Positions 1-9,590 are shown, numbered from the stretch's first letter. The stretch is DNA of 64,000 bases from SIG435 sp045530725 (GCA_045530725.1 JAZSCT010000038.1:40545-104544), one strand, 5' to 3'. The notes: generated by a model not told the origin, from the letters alone. Made by a program: numbers and translations.

Positions 1-246
1 TTCCGCCATTACCCTTACATATTCATAAAGGTCTGTCTTGGTACAGAGTTGATAACTGTCATCAAGTCTTATAATGGTGATACCTCTTGAATCATCGTTA
101 TTATATATTTCTGTAAGTTCTTCTATACAGGTTTTGAGTGTGTCTTTTTCTTCCCCTGTGGTTTCTGCAAGTTTGTCCAATGAAACCGAATCCCCCATTG
201 CAAAAAGCACACCTTCAATTATTCCGTAAAGATTTTTATTTTCCAC
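1..246 (-). CDS. scpB: ScpB, segregation and condensation protein B (5' part, cut by window edge)
   Basis: Only the first 82 codons are in the window. The frame starts with GTG at 246, nine bases after an AAAGGAG ribosome binding site that overlaps the scpA stop. The translation begins MENKNLYGIIEGVLFAMGD, and the pattern of a helix followed by a GxPxS-like turn (here GDSVSLDKLAE) matches the first winged-helix domain of ScpB. ScpB binds the ScpA kleisin and works with SMC in chromosome segregation. Gene order site-2 protease, scpA, scpB is common in Clostridia. The identification rests on the N-terminus and on position right after scpA; the rest is outside the window. Confidence 0.85.
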   Translation of the reverse strand, partial: MENKNLYGIIEGVLFAMGDSVSLDKLAETTGEEKDTLKTCIEELTEIYNNDDSRGITIIRLDDSYQLCTKTDLYEYVRVMAE

Positions 247-257
247 GGTTTTCTCCT

Positions 258-1022
258 TTAGTTATACTCATTTTCATCCACATCTATTATATCCATTTCC
301 AGTTCAGTTCTTTCTATGTAAAGTTCTTCTCCTTCTTCCTTCACAATGAGAACCCCCGATCTTAACAGTTCCAGAATGGCAAGAAACATACTTACCGCTT
401 CACTTTTGTCGGTGATTCCGTCGAAACTTTCTTTGAAAGATACCTTTTTGCCTTTTTTGAAATTTCTTAAGATATGGTCTGTCTTTTGTTTGACTGTGAC
501 AATTTCCCTACCGATAATCCCGTCAAACTTGTTTACGGGAGGTGGGGCTTTTCTCTCAGTCTTTTCTATAAGAAGCATAAAAGCGTTTGTAAGTTTTTCT
601 ATACTTTCCATATCCAGTCTTCGCTGAGTCTCTATACCTACGATTTTCTGCGGCTCTTTGTAATAAGAAAAGTACCCCATATTCTGCATAGGCTTGAGTT
701 TTTCTCTTGCTTCCTTGACCTTCTGATATTCCACAAGTCTATCTACAAGGTCTTTCTTAGGATCTTCTTCCTCTTCATCCTCATGTTTTGGAAGAAGCAT
801 TCTGGATTTGATATAGAGAAGTTGCGCCGCCATAACGGTGAACTCGCTTGAAATCTCAAGATTCATCTCTTCCATCTTCTCAAGATATTCAAGATACTGC
901 CCCGTAATCTCCACGATGGGTATATCATATATACTTACTTTATTCTTTTTTATAAGGTGTAAGAGCAGATCCAGAGGACCCTCAAACATTTCCAGTCGGA
1001 AAGAAAGTTCTTTTTCTTCCAA
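258..1022 (-). CDS. scpA: ScpA, kleisin subunit of the SMC-ScpAB condensin
   Basis: 254 residues, the usual ScpA length. The N-terminus carries the kleisin signature FEGPLDLLLHLIKKNK (about residues 13-28), which binds the SMC neck. A charged central region (EDEEEEDPKKD, about residues 82-92) follows, then a C-terminal winged helix that contacts the SMC head. The protein acts with SMC and ScpB to compact and segregate the chromosome. The start is TTG at 1022: a stop lies just upstream in frame and no ATG precedes the conserved N-terminus. The purine-rich GGGGTGAAAGG lies just upstream. scpB follows after 11 bases, so the two are co-transcribed, probably with the upstream site-2 protease. Confidence 0.95.
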   Translation of the reverse strand: MEEKELSFRLEMFEGPLDLLLHLIKKNKVSIYDIPIVEITGQYLEYLEKMEEMNLEISSEFTVMAAQLLYIKSRMLLPKHEDEEEEDPKKDLVDRLVEYQKVKEAREKLKPMQNMGYFSYYKEPQKIVGIETQRRLDMESIEKLTNAFMLLIEKTERKAPPPVNKFDGIIGREIVTVKQKTDHILRNFKKGKKVSFKESFDGITDKSEAVSMFLAILELLRSGVLIVKEEGEELYIERTELEMDIIDVDENEYN

Positions 1023-1046
1023 AACCTTTCACCCCATTTTGTAAGG

Positions 1047-1682
1047 TTATAAAATCAGTCTTAATATAGCATTTGCCACACTTATCATAGCAGAGTTCAG
1101 CACAAGAAGAATCCTCTGCATAAATGATGTGTTCATAAGAAGTATAAGTATAAGGAATGAATACCTCTCTATCTCATACATCACGTTTCTTGCTTTATAC
1201 GGCAGAAACTCCATCAATACCTTGGATCCGTCAAGTGGCGGAAGTGGGATAAGATTGAATATCATAAGACCAATGTTTAACAGGATACAGTTTTTTATCA
1301 TCTCGCCGATATAGTATATCCATTCATACTCAAAAAAGTATGTGTATTTCACAAAAAATCCGTATATTACGGTGCTTACAAGTGCTGTTATCAAATTGGA
1401 AAAAGGACCTGCAAGACTCACAATGATAATTCCCTTTTTTCTGTCTCTGAAATTGTTGGGATTGATCGGTACAGGCTTTGCCCATCCGAAGTGAAAAAAC
1501 AAAAGACACAGTGAACCTATAAGGTCAAAATGCGCCATGGGACTAAGGCTCAGTCGTCCATAATTTTTTGCTGTGGGATCTCCCATTTTGTATGCCGCAT
1601 AGCCGTGAGAAAACTCATGAATGCTTATGGCAAGAAACAGAGCAGGCAGGCTTAATAGCATATTTATAATAAATGTTTTCAT
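1047..1682 (-). CDS. Site-2 protease family (M50) membrane metalloprotease
   Basis: About 211 residues, hydrophobic throughout with several membrane segments. The zinc-binding HEFSH lies at residues 22-26 inside the first transmembrane helix. The second conserved motif, NLIPLPPLDGS near residue 150, supplies the aspartate ligand. This is the short M50 form without a PDZ domain, common in Firmicutes next to scpAB; substrates of this subfamily are generally unknown. The ATG at 1682 is preferred over the GTG at 1691 because AGGAAG lies 8-10 bases upstream of the ATG but touches the GTG. The gene is divergent from the germination operon and 24 bases upstream of scpA. Confidence 0.88.
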   Translation of the reverse strand: MKTFIINMLLSLPALFLAISIHEFSHGYAAYKMGDPTAKNYGRLSLSPMAHFDLIGSLCLLFFHFGWAKPVPINPNNFRDRKKGIIIVSLAGPFSNLITALVSTVIYGFFVKYTYFFEYEWIYYIGEMIKNCILLNIGLMIFNLIPLPPLDGSKVLMEFLPYKARNVMYEIERYSFLILILLMNTSFMQRILLVLNSAMISVANAILRLIL

Positions 1683-1837
1683 ATTGTTCACTTCCTGATG
1701 TGATTATTATTTCAAAAAACTTTCTTTTATACAAACATATACAGATTTATTATACATCATTCAGCCAAAAATTACAAGTGTTGAATATTTATTTTGTTTT
1801 TTCCAATAATATTAAAAAAATCAACCGGAGGAAAGAT

Positions 1838-3445
1838 ATGTTCAGTCGTCTTTTTAAATACAATCCCCCGAAAGAATCTTACCATACGGATATATCCTAT
1901 TATCCAGAAGAACCGCCCCATTATCCACCTCAGAAAGTAGATAAAAATATAGAAAAGAATTTGCATTTTGCAAAAGAACTTTTTTCTTATCCTGATAACG
2001 GAGATATTGTAATCAGGGAATTCACCATAAGCGTAAAAGAAAAAACCTACAGGGCTTTTATTATATTCTGCGACGGACTTACTAACTCTGACAGTATAAA
2101 CAAATCACTCCTCGCCCCTTTTATGTATATGAGAAAAATCATTCCCGACGAATCTAATACCCTTACAGAAATCATTGTGCATCAGATACTTACAGAGAAT
2201 CAGGTGACAGTAACAGATGATATATTAAAAATTCTGGAGGGTGTAAATTTCGGTATGTGTGCCCTCTTTGTAGATAGTATAAAAAATGGCTTTTCCATAG
2301 ACCTTAAAAGTTGGGAACACAGAGGAATCCAGCCACCCCAAAACGAAGCGGTAATACTCGGTCCTCACGAAGCATTCAACGAGATTCTCCGTACAAATAC
2401 AGGCCTTATAAGAAAAACCTTAAACACATCCCGACTTGTAATGGAAAGTATGACCATAGGAAAAACATCCAAAACTCCCGTAAGTGTGGGGTATATCAAA
2501 GGAATAGCAAACCCCGATATAATACGTGAAGTCAAAAAAAGAATATCGGGACTTGAGGCAGAGTATCTTTTCACCGCAATGGAACTTCAACAGATGATAG
2601 AAGATCACCCCTATGCAAGAATGCCTCAGATGATAGTGACGGAAAGACCTGACAAGGCGGCAAAGGAACTTACCTTAGGAAAAATAGTCATCCTTGTAAG
2701 CGGCTCACCAAATGCATTGATACTTCCCGCCACAGTATTTGACTTTACAAAATCCCCAGAAGATGAATATCTAAGGTTTCCCTTTGCGGTATTTATAAGT
2801 ATCATAAGGACAGTTGCTCTTGTTCTTTCGCTTTTTACTTCAGCAGTATTCATCGCTCTTACAAACTTTCATCAGGACCTGATACTTACAAACATTCTCT
2901 TCCCCATTATATCCTCAAGACAACTTGTACCATTCCCCTCAATCGTGGAAATTCTTCTGCTTGAAACCGCCTTTGAACTTATAAAAGAGGCAGGAGTGAG
3001 AGTGCCGAATCCTATGGGTCCCACCATCGGCATAGTGGGAGGGTTGATACTTGGTCAGGCGGCAGTCACGGCAAAAATCGTAAGCCCTCTTATGATTATA
3101 ATGGTTGCCATATCAGGACTTGCCTCTTTTGCAATACCGAACTATTCTCTCTCCTTTGCATTCAGGCTTTCAAGGTTTATATATATTTTCTCTGCAAGTA
3201 TAGCAGGGATACCGGGGATACTTGCCGCAGCATTTGTAAACACAATATCGGTATTTTCTCTTTCATCATTTGGTGTGCCTTTCGGATCGCCTCTTGCACC
3301 AAGAGCAAGACACGGCATAAGGGAGGCTCTTTTTTCAGTACCTTTGTGGAAAAAGGAAATGCGTCCTGAATATTTAAAACCGAAGGACAATATGAAACAG
3401 AAAAAAATAAGCCGTTCCTGGCGATACAACTCAAAGAAAGGGTGA
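1838..3445 (+). CDS. GerA-type spore germination receptor, A subunit
   Basis: 535 residues. An N-terminal soluble domain (about residues 1-290) is followed by a block of membrane helices (about 300-480) with the family segment VPFPSIVEILLLETAFELIKEAG and the PNPMGPTIGIVGGLILGQAAV region. These are typical of GerAA/GerBA/SpoVAF proteins. The A subunit forms part of the inner-membrane germinant receptor of the spore. The start is the ATG after GGAGG at 1828-1832. It is followed by B and C subunit genes with overlapping ends, so this is a complete receptor operon. I see no convincing sigma-G promoter in the AT-rich 150 bases upstream, although forespore expression is expected. Confidence 0.93.
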   Translation: MFSRLFKYNPPKESYHTDISYYPEEPPHYPPQKVDKNIEKNLHFAKELFSYPDNGDIVIREFTISVKEKTYRAFIIFCDGLTNSDSINKSLLAPFMYMRKIIPDESNTLTEIIVHQILTENQVTVTDDILKILEGVNFGMCALFVDSIKNGFSIDLKSWEHRGIQPPQNEAVILGPHEAFNEILRTNTGLIRKTLNTSRLVMESMTIGKTSKTPVSVGYIKGIANPDIIREVKKRISGLEAEYLFTAMELQQMIEDHPYARMPQMIVTERPDKAAKELTLGKIVILVSGSPNALILPATVFDFTKSPEDEYLRFPFAVFISIIRTVALVLSLFTSAVFIALTNFHQDLILTNILFPIISSRQLVPFPSIVEILLLETAFELIKEAGVRVPNPMGPTIGIVGGLILGQAAVTAKIVSPLMIIMVAISGLASFAIPNYSLSFAFRLSRFIYIFSASIAGIPGILAAAFVNTISVFSLSSFGVPFGSPLAPRARHGIREALFSVPLWKKEMRPEYLKPKDNMKQKKISRSWRYNSKKG

Positions 3446-4530
3446 CTTTATTGCATACTGACAGACGGGAAGCATCCTGGCTTTTTATACTTGTGATATG
3501 TGCAAAGATTTTTTTCACAGATATTATGATATTTGTCCACAATTCAGGAACTGCAGCACATCTTCAGGCTTTGTGGTGCATAGTGATTGAATGGGTTTTG
3601 TTCTTTATAATATATGGGCTTTTCAAAAAATGTAGGGGAAGAGATATATTTGAATGTGTGAAAAATTCCTTTGGTAAAACAGGGCTTATAATATGTGGTG
3701 CATTATTATTTATACTGCAGATTATAAATCTGGGAACCGTTCTCAAAATATATTCGGAAACCCTGTCTTCTCTCACACTTACCACATCACCAATATGGTT
3801 TCTTACAGGAGTTATAATAATTTGTATGGTGTTTTCGGCATATTCCAATCCAAGTGGTCTTTTGGGAGTGTGCACAGCATTCGGCATCTTCATTATTGCA
3901 CTTTTCCTTCTGATACTGTCCCTTGATGTATTCCATTATGATCCCACAAACATATTTCCCATACTGGGAAACGGGTGGGGTGATATACTTATGGGAATAA
4001 AGGGTGTGTCTTTGTTTAACGATATATTTTTTATATATTATCTGTCAGGAAATTTCAGCGACAAAAATTCTGTAAAAAAAGTGGGAGTAACTGTTCTTTC
4101 TGTGACTTCGTTTATAACATTTGTTTCCACTCTTTGCTACACACTTGCAGTACCATACCCATTAAGCAAAAACTTCTATATGCCCATATTTCAGATATCA
4201 AGTGATATCACCGCAGACGTGGTAATACAAAGAGCAGAGGCACTTTTTCTTATAATGTGGATTTTAAGTATATTTGTATATATGAGCGCACACTTTTATT
4301 TCCTTACTGTCACTTTCAAAAAATCCTTTCTATCCTCTGACAGAAGGGGGATTGTACCCATAAGCATTGTGATAATCGCACTTATCGGCTCAATGTATCA
4401 GAATATAAATCAGGCATCTCCCGTCTTAAGTGTGATAAAGGATATTTCATCAACTGCTTTCTTCCTTATTCCGCTTATCTCCTTTGGAATAGGTGCTGTA
4501 AAGAAAAAAAGGGAGGATATCCGTGATTAA
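3442..4530 (+). CDS. GerAB-type spore germination permease (B subunit)
   Basis: 362 residues with about ten hydrophobic segments, in the APC-superfamily endospore germination permease family (GerAB/GerBB). In Bacillus the B subunit carries the germinant binding pocket. The GTG start at 3442 overlaps the A-subunit stop by four bases (GTGA). An alternative TTG at 3451 has a better placed AAAGGG eight bases upstream, so translation may begin three codons later. The C-subunit gene overlaps the 3' end by eight bases, which implies translational coupling. The germinant itself cannot be read from sequence. Confidence 0.92.
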   Translation: MTLLHTDRREASWLFILVICAKIFFTDIMIFVHNSGTAAHLQALWCIVIEWVLFFIIYGLFKKCRGRDIFECVKNSFGKTGLIICGALLFILQIINLGTVLKIYSETLSSLTLTTSPIWFLTGVIIICMVFSAYSNPSGLLGVCTAFGIFIIALFLLILSLDVFHYDPTNIFPILGNGWGDILMGIKGVSLFNDIFFIYYLSGNFSDKNSVKKVGVTVLSVTSFITFVSTLCYTLAVPYPLSKNFYMPIFQISSDITADVVIQRAEALFLIMWILSIFVYMSAHFYFLTVTFKKSFLSSDRRGIVPISIVIIALIGSMYQNINQASPVLSVIKDISSTAFFLIPLISFGIGAVKKKREDIRD

Positions 4531-5755
4531 AAAACTGATGGCGATTACCATTTCTCTGTCTCTTATTATCCCCCTTTGTGCCTGTGAGGACAGAGTGGAT
4601 ACTGATGATTATGCCTATGTTATAGCAATAGGTGTGGATGAAGGGGAAGACAAGGATATAAAAATCACATTTTCCTTTGCAAACTCCATAAAAATCGGAG
4701 GAGGTTCATCAGGCGGAGGTGGCGGAGAAGAAGGCGAAGAAGGAAATCTCATAAACTTCACCATAAGTTCCACAAGTATGTTTACAGGGCTTGATATATT
4801 AAGAAACAACATTTCAAAAAAGGTAAATCTCTCCCATGTGAAACTGATTGTATTTTCAAAAGCCATTGCAAAGAAGGGGCTTTCGGAATATACCGACGGA
4901 TTCATACGGGAATTCAAAATCCGTCCCATTACCTTTATGGCAGTAGCAGAGAAATCAAGCGAGGATTATCTCAATGCCCTGTCTCCCCTTATGGCGGTAA
5001 ATCCCGAAAAGTATATAAAAAATCTCTTCTCAAGAGGAAAAAGTGATTTCGGGGCGAAGATAGACATCTATACATTCTATATAAACTCTCAGGTAGATGA
5101 CAAAGATGTGGTACTTCCCATGGTGGGAGTTATAAGTGAAAAAGAAGACAAAAATGAAATAACCAACGAAAAAATCGAATCAGATTCCATGGATATAAGT
5201 GCAATCCCCTTAAAAAGCAAAAACAAAGCAACAATTATCGGAAATGCAATATTCAAAGGAGACAAAATGGTGGATGCAGGGGAAAACTCCGAGCAGTTGT
5301 TCTTAAACATCTTAAGAGGTGTGGCAGGGACATTTGACTATACTGTGGGAAAGGATTCTCCAAATCAGATTGTCCTTACCATTATCCAGAGACAAAAACC
5401 AAAGGTATTCGCTACCCTGTCGGGTGCTTCTCCGGAAATATCCACCACAATCCCCCTCGAATGCGAAATCACATCCCTTGGAGAGGGAAGTCTTTCGGAA
5501 AAGGATTTCAAGAGAATTGAAAAAATGCTGTCCGCAGAACTTGAAGCAGACCTTAAAAAATACTTTGCAAAAATCAGCAAAGAAGCAGAATGTGATGCGG
5601 TTGGATACGGACGATATGCAAAAATGCACTTTGACACATGGGATAGTTGGAAAAAATATGACTGGCAGAAAAGAATCCCCTACATTCAGTATGATGTAAA
5701 GGTGGAAGGGGAAATTGTCAAATTCGGTATTATTGATGAGGGGTTTAAACCATGA
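4523..5755 (+). CDS. Ger(x)C family spore germination lipoprotein (C subunit)
   Basis: 410 residues. A signal peptide ends in the lipobox LCAC (cysteine about residue 21), so the mature protein is a lipoprotein on the outer face of the spore inner membrane. The sequence DDYAYVIAIGVDEG soon after it is typical of the GerAC domain 1. A glycine/glutamate-rich insertion (GGGSSGGGGGEEGEEGN, about residues 59-75) lies in domain 1 and looks like a flexible loop. The start is GTG at 4523 with GGGAGG upstream. It overlaps the B gene, and its own stop overlaps the next small gene (ATGA). Confidence 0.92.
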   Translation: MIKKLMAITISLSLIIPLCACEDRVDTDDYAYVIAIGVDEGEDKDIKITFSFANSIKIGGGSSGGGGGEEGEEGNLINFTISSTSMFTGLDILRNNISKKVNLSHVKLIVFSKAIAKKGLSEYTDGFIREFKIRPITFMAVAEKSSEDYLNALSPLMAVNPEKYIKNLFSRGKSDFGAKIDIYTFYINSQVDDKDVVLPMVGVISEKEDKNEITNEKIESDSMDISAIPLKSKNKATIIGNAIFKGDKMVDAGENSEQLFLNILRGVAGTFDYTVGKDSPNQIVLTIIQRQKPKVFATLSGASPEISTTIPLECEITSLGEGSLSEKDFKRIEKMLSAELEADLKKYFAKISKEAECDAVGYGRYAKMHFDTWDSWKKYDWQKRIPYIQYDVKVEGEIVKFGIIDEGFKP

Positions 5756-5913
5756 GAAATATAGTGTGGATATCAGCAATAACATTATGCTCTGTATATA
5801 CAGTAAGTTTCGCCTTGTATGAAATGAAAAACAAGCGGTATTCATCGGGGATATTTTCATTTTTTCTGATATTTTGTGCAGTCTGTATGGCAGTCATAAA
5901 AGCATTTATCTGA
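5752..5913 (+). CDS. Small two-helix membrane protein at the end of the germination operon (candidate D subunit)
   Basis: A 53-codon frame starts with ATG overlapping the C-subunit stop (ATGA at 5752-5755) and ends with TGA just before the operon terminator. It encodes two hydrophobic segments, about residues 3-20 and 32-52, joined by a short charged loop (YEMKNKRYSSG). Translational coupling to the C gene and the lack of any gap support a real gene. Small two-transmembrane 'D subunits' are known in some Bacillus GerA-type operons and modulate receptor function; this product fits that size and topology. That role is inferred from position and topology, not from sequence similarity that I can demonstrate. 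Confidence 0.72.
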   Translation: MRNIVWISAITLCSVYTVSFALYEMKNKRYSSGIFSFFLIFCAVCMAVIKAFI

Positions 5914-5923
5914 ATAATTCAAA

Positions 5924-5950
5924 CAACCCCATCCTGTTTGGATGGGGTTG
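5924..5950. terminator. Bidirectional terminator between the ger operon and serA
   Basis: An 11-bp perfect stem, CAACCCCATCC / GGATGGGGTTG, with the loop TGTTT. A run of T (gtgactgtttttt) follows on the plus strand. It lies between the convergent ger operon and serA. Confidence 0.85.
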
Positions 5951-5965
5951 GTGACTGTTTTTTGA

Positions 5966-7126
5966 TTATTTGATTATTCTTGCCTTAAGTACATTATCGA
6001 TTGCTTCAATTTCTGCAACTACTGATGCATCAACATCTTCATCAATATCAATGATTGTATAAGCGTAATCCTTCTTACTCTTATTGATCATATTTGAGAT
6101 ATTGATATTGTCATCACTCATAAGTTTTGAGAATGTTGAAAGCATATTCGGCACATTCTTATGTGCGATTGTGATTCTGCACTTAGATTCTCTTGGGAGT
6201 TCACAGTTAGGGAAGTTAACAGAGTTTATGATATTTCCGTCAACGAGGAAATTGTCGATTTCTTTACTTGCCATAACTGCACAGTTATCTTCTGATTCAG
6301 GAGTAGAAGCACCAAGGTGAGGGATACAGATTGTATTCTTCATGCCGATAACTTCTTCTGACGGGAAGTCTGTTACATAGCATGATACTACGCCTTCTTC
6401 CAGCGCCTTCTTCATATCAGCATTGTTTACGAGTTCGCCTCTTGCAAAGTTGAGCACTCTTACACCCTTCTTTGCATGGTTTAGGAGTTCTTCATCTATC
6501 ATTCCTCTTGTAGAATCCATCAGAGGAACATGTACAGTAATATAGTCACAATCTTCTACCATCTTTTCAAGATTGTCTGCTTTCTTTACGTGACGTGAAA
6601 GTCCCCATGCAGCACTTACTGAAATATATGGGTCATAACCGATAACTTCCATACCCAGATGATATGCGGCATTTGCAACCATAACACCGATAGCACCGAG
6701 ACCGATGATACCGAGAGTCTTGCCTTCAAGTTCAGGACCTACAAATTCTTTTTTGCCTTTTTCTACCTGTTTTGCAACATCATCCCCTGAAAGTGTATTT
6801 GCCCAGTTGATACCGTCTGTAATCTTTCTTGAAGAAAGAAGAAGGCCGGTAAGTACAAGTTCCTTTACGGCATTTGCATTAGCACCGGGAGTATTGAATA
6901 CTACGATACCCTTTTCTGAACATTTGTCAACAGGGATATTGTTTGTACCTGCACCTGCTCTTGCGATAGCCTTAAGGTTGTCACCCAGTTCCATTTCGTG
7001 CATATTGAAACTACGAAGGATAATTCCGTCAGGATTGTCAAAATCATCGCTTACTGCAAACATTCTCTTGTCGAGAAGATTAAGACCGCAACTTGCGATT
7101 TTGTTTAATGTCTTGATATTATACAT
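5966..7126 (-). CDS. serA: D-3-phosphoglycerate dehydrogenase
   Basis: 386 residues. It oxidises 3-phosphoglycerate with NAD, the first step of serine synthesis. Visible parts are the substrate-domain motif RAGAGTNNIPVD, the Rossmann motif GIIGLGAIG, the HVPLMDSTRG block, the catalytic HLGASTPESEDN histidine region, and a C-terminal ACT domain (about residues 315-386). The length matches the shorter SerA type found with serC in Clostridia. It starts 15 bases after the serC stop, so the two form one operon. The ACT domain suggests allosteric control by an amino acid, probably serine. Confidence 0.96.
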   Translation of the reverse strand: MYNIKTLNKIASCGLNLLDKRMFAVSDDFDNPDGIILRSFNMHEMELGDNLKAIARAGAGTNNIPVDKCSEKGIVVFNTPGANANAVKELVLTGLLLSSRKITDGINWANTLSGDDVAKQVEKGKKEFVGPELEGKTLGIIGLGAIGVMVANAAYHLGMEVIGYDPYISVSAAWGLSRHVKKADNLEKMVEDCDYITVHVPLMDSTRGMIDEELLNHAKKGVRVLNFARGELVNNADMKKALEEGVVSCYVTDFPSEEVIGMKNTICIPHLGASTPESEDNCAVMASKEIDNFLVDGNIINSVNFPNCELPRESKCRITIAHKNVPNMLSTFSKLMSDDNINISNMINKSKKDYAYTIIDIDEDVDASVVAEIEAIDNVLKARIIK

Positions 7127-7141
7127 TGTAACTATCTCCTA

Positions 7142-8224
7142 TTACTTATTTTCCATTTCAAATTTCTTAAGGAATTCTACCAAAGACTTAACACCTTCAA
7201 CAGGCATAGCATTGTAGATACTTGCTCTCATACCGCCAACACTTCTGTGACCTTTGAGGTTTACAAGGCCTGCTTGAGTAGATTCTTTTACAAATTTTGC
7301 ATCAAGGTCATTGTCGCCTGTTACAAAAGGCACATTCATAAGAGATCTGTCCGCACCTTCAACAGTAGCGTTGAAAAGTGAAGAATTGTCAAGGTAATCA
7401 TAAAGGATAGATGCCTTTTCTTCATTGATCTTCTGAATAGCAGCCACACCGCCAAGATCTCTTAACCATTCTGCAACAAGTTTGCAGATATAGATAGCAT
7501 ATGTGGGTGGTGTATTGAACATTGAGCCGTTTTCTGAATGTGTTTCGTAGTTTAACATTGTAGGGCAGATGTCCATTGCTTTTCCGATAAGGTCTTCTCT
7601 TACTACTGCAAGAGTAACACCTGCAGGTCCCATATTCTTCTGTGCACCTGCATAGATCATACCGAATTTGTTTACATCAACTACTTCAGAAAGAATACTT
7701 GATGACATATCTGTGATAAGAGGAACATTGCCTACATCAGGAAGTGATGTAAATCTTGTTCCATAGATTGTGTTGTTGTGTGTGAAGTGAACATAGTCTG
7801 CATCCTTTGAGAACATAGATGCATCTGTATGTGGAATATAACTGAAAGTCTTGTCTTCAGAAGATGCAACGATATTTACTTGGCCGTATCTTGATGCTTC
7901 TTTTGCGGCTTTCTTAGCCCATACACCTGTAAGGATGTAGTCTGCTTTTTTGTTTTCTGTAAAGAAGTTAAGCGGAATCATACCAAACTGTGTGCTTGCG
8001 CCACCCTGCAAAAAAAGCACTTTATAATTGTCGCCGATACCCATCAAAGAACGAAGTAAGGCTTCGCATTCATCAATAATTTCCTGATATGCGGAGGAAC
8101 GATGACTCATCTCCATTACTGACATTCCTGTGTTGCCGTAAGCAACCAATTCTTTCTGTGCTTTCTCAAGAACTTCAAATGGCAACATTGAAGGGCCTGC
8201 TGAGAAATTGTACACTCTGTTCAT
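7142..8224 (-). CDS. serC: Phosphoserine aminotransferase
   Basis: 360 residues, standard for SerC. The N-terminus NRVYNFSAGPSMLP is diagnostic, and the PLP lysine lies in YAGAQKNMGPAG. The enzyme converts 3-phosphohydroxypyruvate and glutamate to phosphoserine and 2-oxoglutarate. GGAAGG precedes the ATG. The gene has its own consensus promoter (8268-8296) and is followed closely by serA. I see no leader peptide or riboswitch in the short 5' region, so regulation is not apparent. No phosphoserine phosphatase gene is nearby. Confidence 0.97.
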   Translation of the reverse strand: MNRVYNFSAGPSMLPFEVLEKAQKELVAYGNTGMSVMEMSHRSSAYQEIIDECEALLRSLMGIGDNYKVLFLQGGASTQFGMIPLNFFTENKKADYILTGVWAKKAAKEASRYGQVNIVASSEDKTFSYIPHTDASMFSKDADYVHFTHNNTIYGTRFTSLPDVGNVPLITDMSSSILSEVVDVNKFGMIYAGAQKNMGPAGVTLAVVREDLIGKAMDICPTMLNYETHSENGSMFNTPPTYAIYICKLVAEWLRDLGGVAAIQKINEEKASILYDYLDNSSLFNATVEGADRSLMNVPFVTGDNDLDAKFVKESTQAGLVNLKGHRSVGGMRASIYNAMPVEGVKSLVEFLKKFEMENK

Positions 8225-8267
8225 TAATTATCATTCCTTCCCATATTATATAATAAATTTGAATAAT

Positions 8268-8296
8268 ATTATACATCCCATAAAACTCACTGTCAA
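8268..8296 (-). promoter_or_regulatory. Sigma-A promoter of serC-serA
   Basis: On the minus strand TTGACA (8296-8291), a 17-base spacer and TATAAT (8273-8268): a full consensus match. The start codon lies about 45 bases downstream. Confidence 0.85.
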
Positions 8297-8320
8297 CGAA
8301 AATGTTTATTCTTTGTCAAA

Positions 8321-9568
8321 TTAACCAATATATCTTGCTTCAAGGTAAAATCTTTTGTCATGTGATTCACCCATTGAGAAGGTTTTTCTTGGAAGAGCGC
8401 CATCAAGGATGACTGTAGGGAAAAGATCTGTCTTTTTCATACAGTTAAGAATTATACCGAAGTTTCCGTCTTTTGAAAGTTTTTTTACCACATCTTCACC
8501 GTGGATATAGTCAACCACAGCACCTGTATCTTTTATAAATGTGTCAATTACACTCTGGATACATCCTACAGTAAGATTGAAGTCGGGATTTTCGATGACA
8601 TAAGACTCTTCAACCCCATCAGAGATGATGGTGAAACTGTCAACGTCCACACCTTCCTTAAGTATATACTTATCCTTAAGCACCTTTAAAAATTCATCCT
8701 TAGACGCAGAAAATACCACTCTGTGAATTGCCTCAAAGATAAGTGTTTCGTCGTGAAGATTGCCAAGTTCGCAAAGGGCATATCTCTGTGGCATTTCCTT
8801 TGCCTTATCGCCGATTTTCTGCTTTAGGTTTTCATAGCAGGTCTTGGCTGTTGCAAGAGAATGATTTCCGTCGCCTACTGCAATATGAAGTACACCCTTG
8901 TCTGTGTGGTATTTATTTTGGAATACATCTTTTTTTCCAAGATTGGAAAAAGCATCTTCAAATTCCCTTGCAGTATCTTCATCTACAAGGTATCCCTTGA
9001 TTGAACCTGAATTCTCCATAAGATCAAAGTCATAGAGTTTCTTGAAGTTATCTTTCTTTTTTGCCACATTTTCTATTACCTGTTTCTTTTCATCGTCTAT
9101 AAGAAGCATAATATGAGGAAGTTCCAAGGAGGCATTTTCCCTAACTTTTACACGGGGAGGGATTCTCTCTATAACTGTGCCTTCTGTTGCTCTTATCTTT
9201 GACTGTGAACCCTTTGAGAAGTCATATTCTTCAAGGTCTGCACATCCCATGATTCCCTTTCTTACAGAACCGTCCTTTAAGGTTCTTTCTGTATATATGT
9301 AACAGGGAGAAAGTTCTTTTAAAACACCTTCATCCACGTATTTTTTCATAGTGGAATTGATTGTTCTTATTCTCTCTTCTCCTCCCTCATCCTCAAGATA
9401 TACTTCAGGAAATATTATATTGAGAGTTGAAGGTGCATCACCTACAGTTTCTTTCACTCTTTCCCAGTAATCCCTTTCGGAAGTATATTGATCACATGCA
9501 ACCACGCTCCATTTGGTCATATCAGCATTTTCGGGGAGCATAATTTTTGCTTTCTTAAATATTGACAT
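8321..9568 (-). CDS. DUF1015 family protein
   Basis: 415 residues. Recognisable features are the N-terminal SVVACDQYTSERDYWERV, a central VGDGNHSLATAKTCYENL block and the C-terminal HGEDVV region, all typical of DUF1015 proteins. The family is widespread, often next to serA/serC as here, and its biochemical function is not established; the gene context hints at a role linked to serine metabolism. The ATG at 9568 is chosen because AGAAAGGAAAG lies upstream and MSIFKKAKIMLPENAD matches the family start. The longer frame would add 16 lysine/asparagine-rich residues from the intergenic region. Confidence 0.85.
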   Translation of the reverse strand: MSIFKKAKIMLPENADMTKWSVVACDQYTSERDYWERVKETVGDAPSTLNIIFPEVYLEDEGGEERIRTINSTMKKYVDEGVLKELSPCYIYTERTLKDGSVRKGIMGCADLEEYDFSKGSQSKIRATEGTVIERIPPRVKVRENASLELPHIMLLIDDEKKQVIENVAKKKDNFKKLYDFDLMENSGSIKGYLVDEDTAREFEDAFSNLGKKDVFQNKYHTDKGVLHIAVGDGNHSLATAKTCYENLKQKIGDKAKEMPQRYALCELGNLHDETLIFEAIHRVVFSASKDEFLKVLKDKYILKEGVDVDSFTIISDGVEESYVIENPDFNLTVGCIQSVIDTFIKDTGAVVDYIHGEDVVKKLSKDGNFGIILNCMKKTDLFPTVILDGALPRKTFSMGESHDKRFYLEARYIG

Positions 9569-9590
9569 TTGTTTCTTTCCTTTCTGTATG

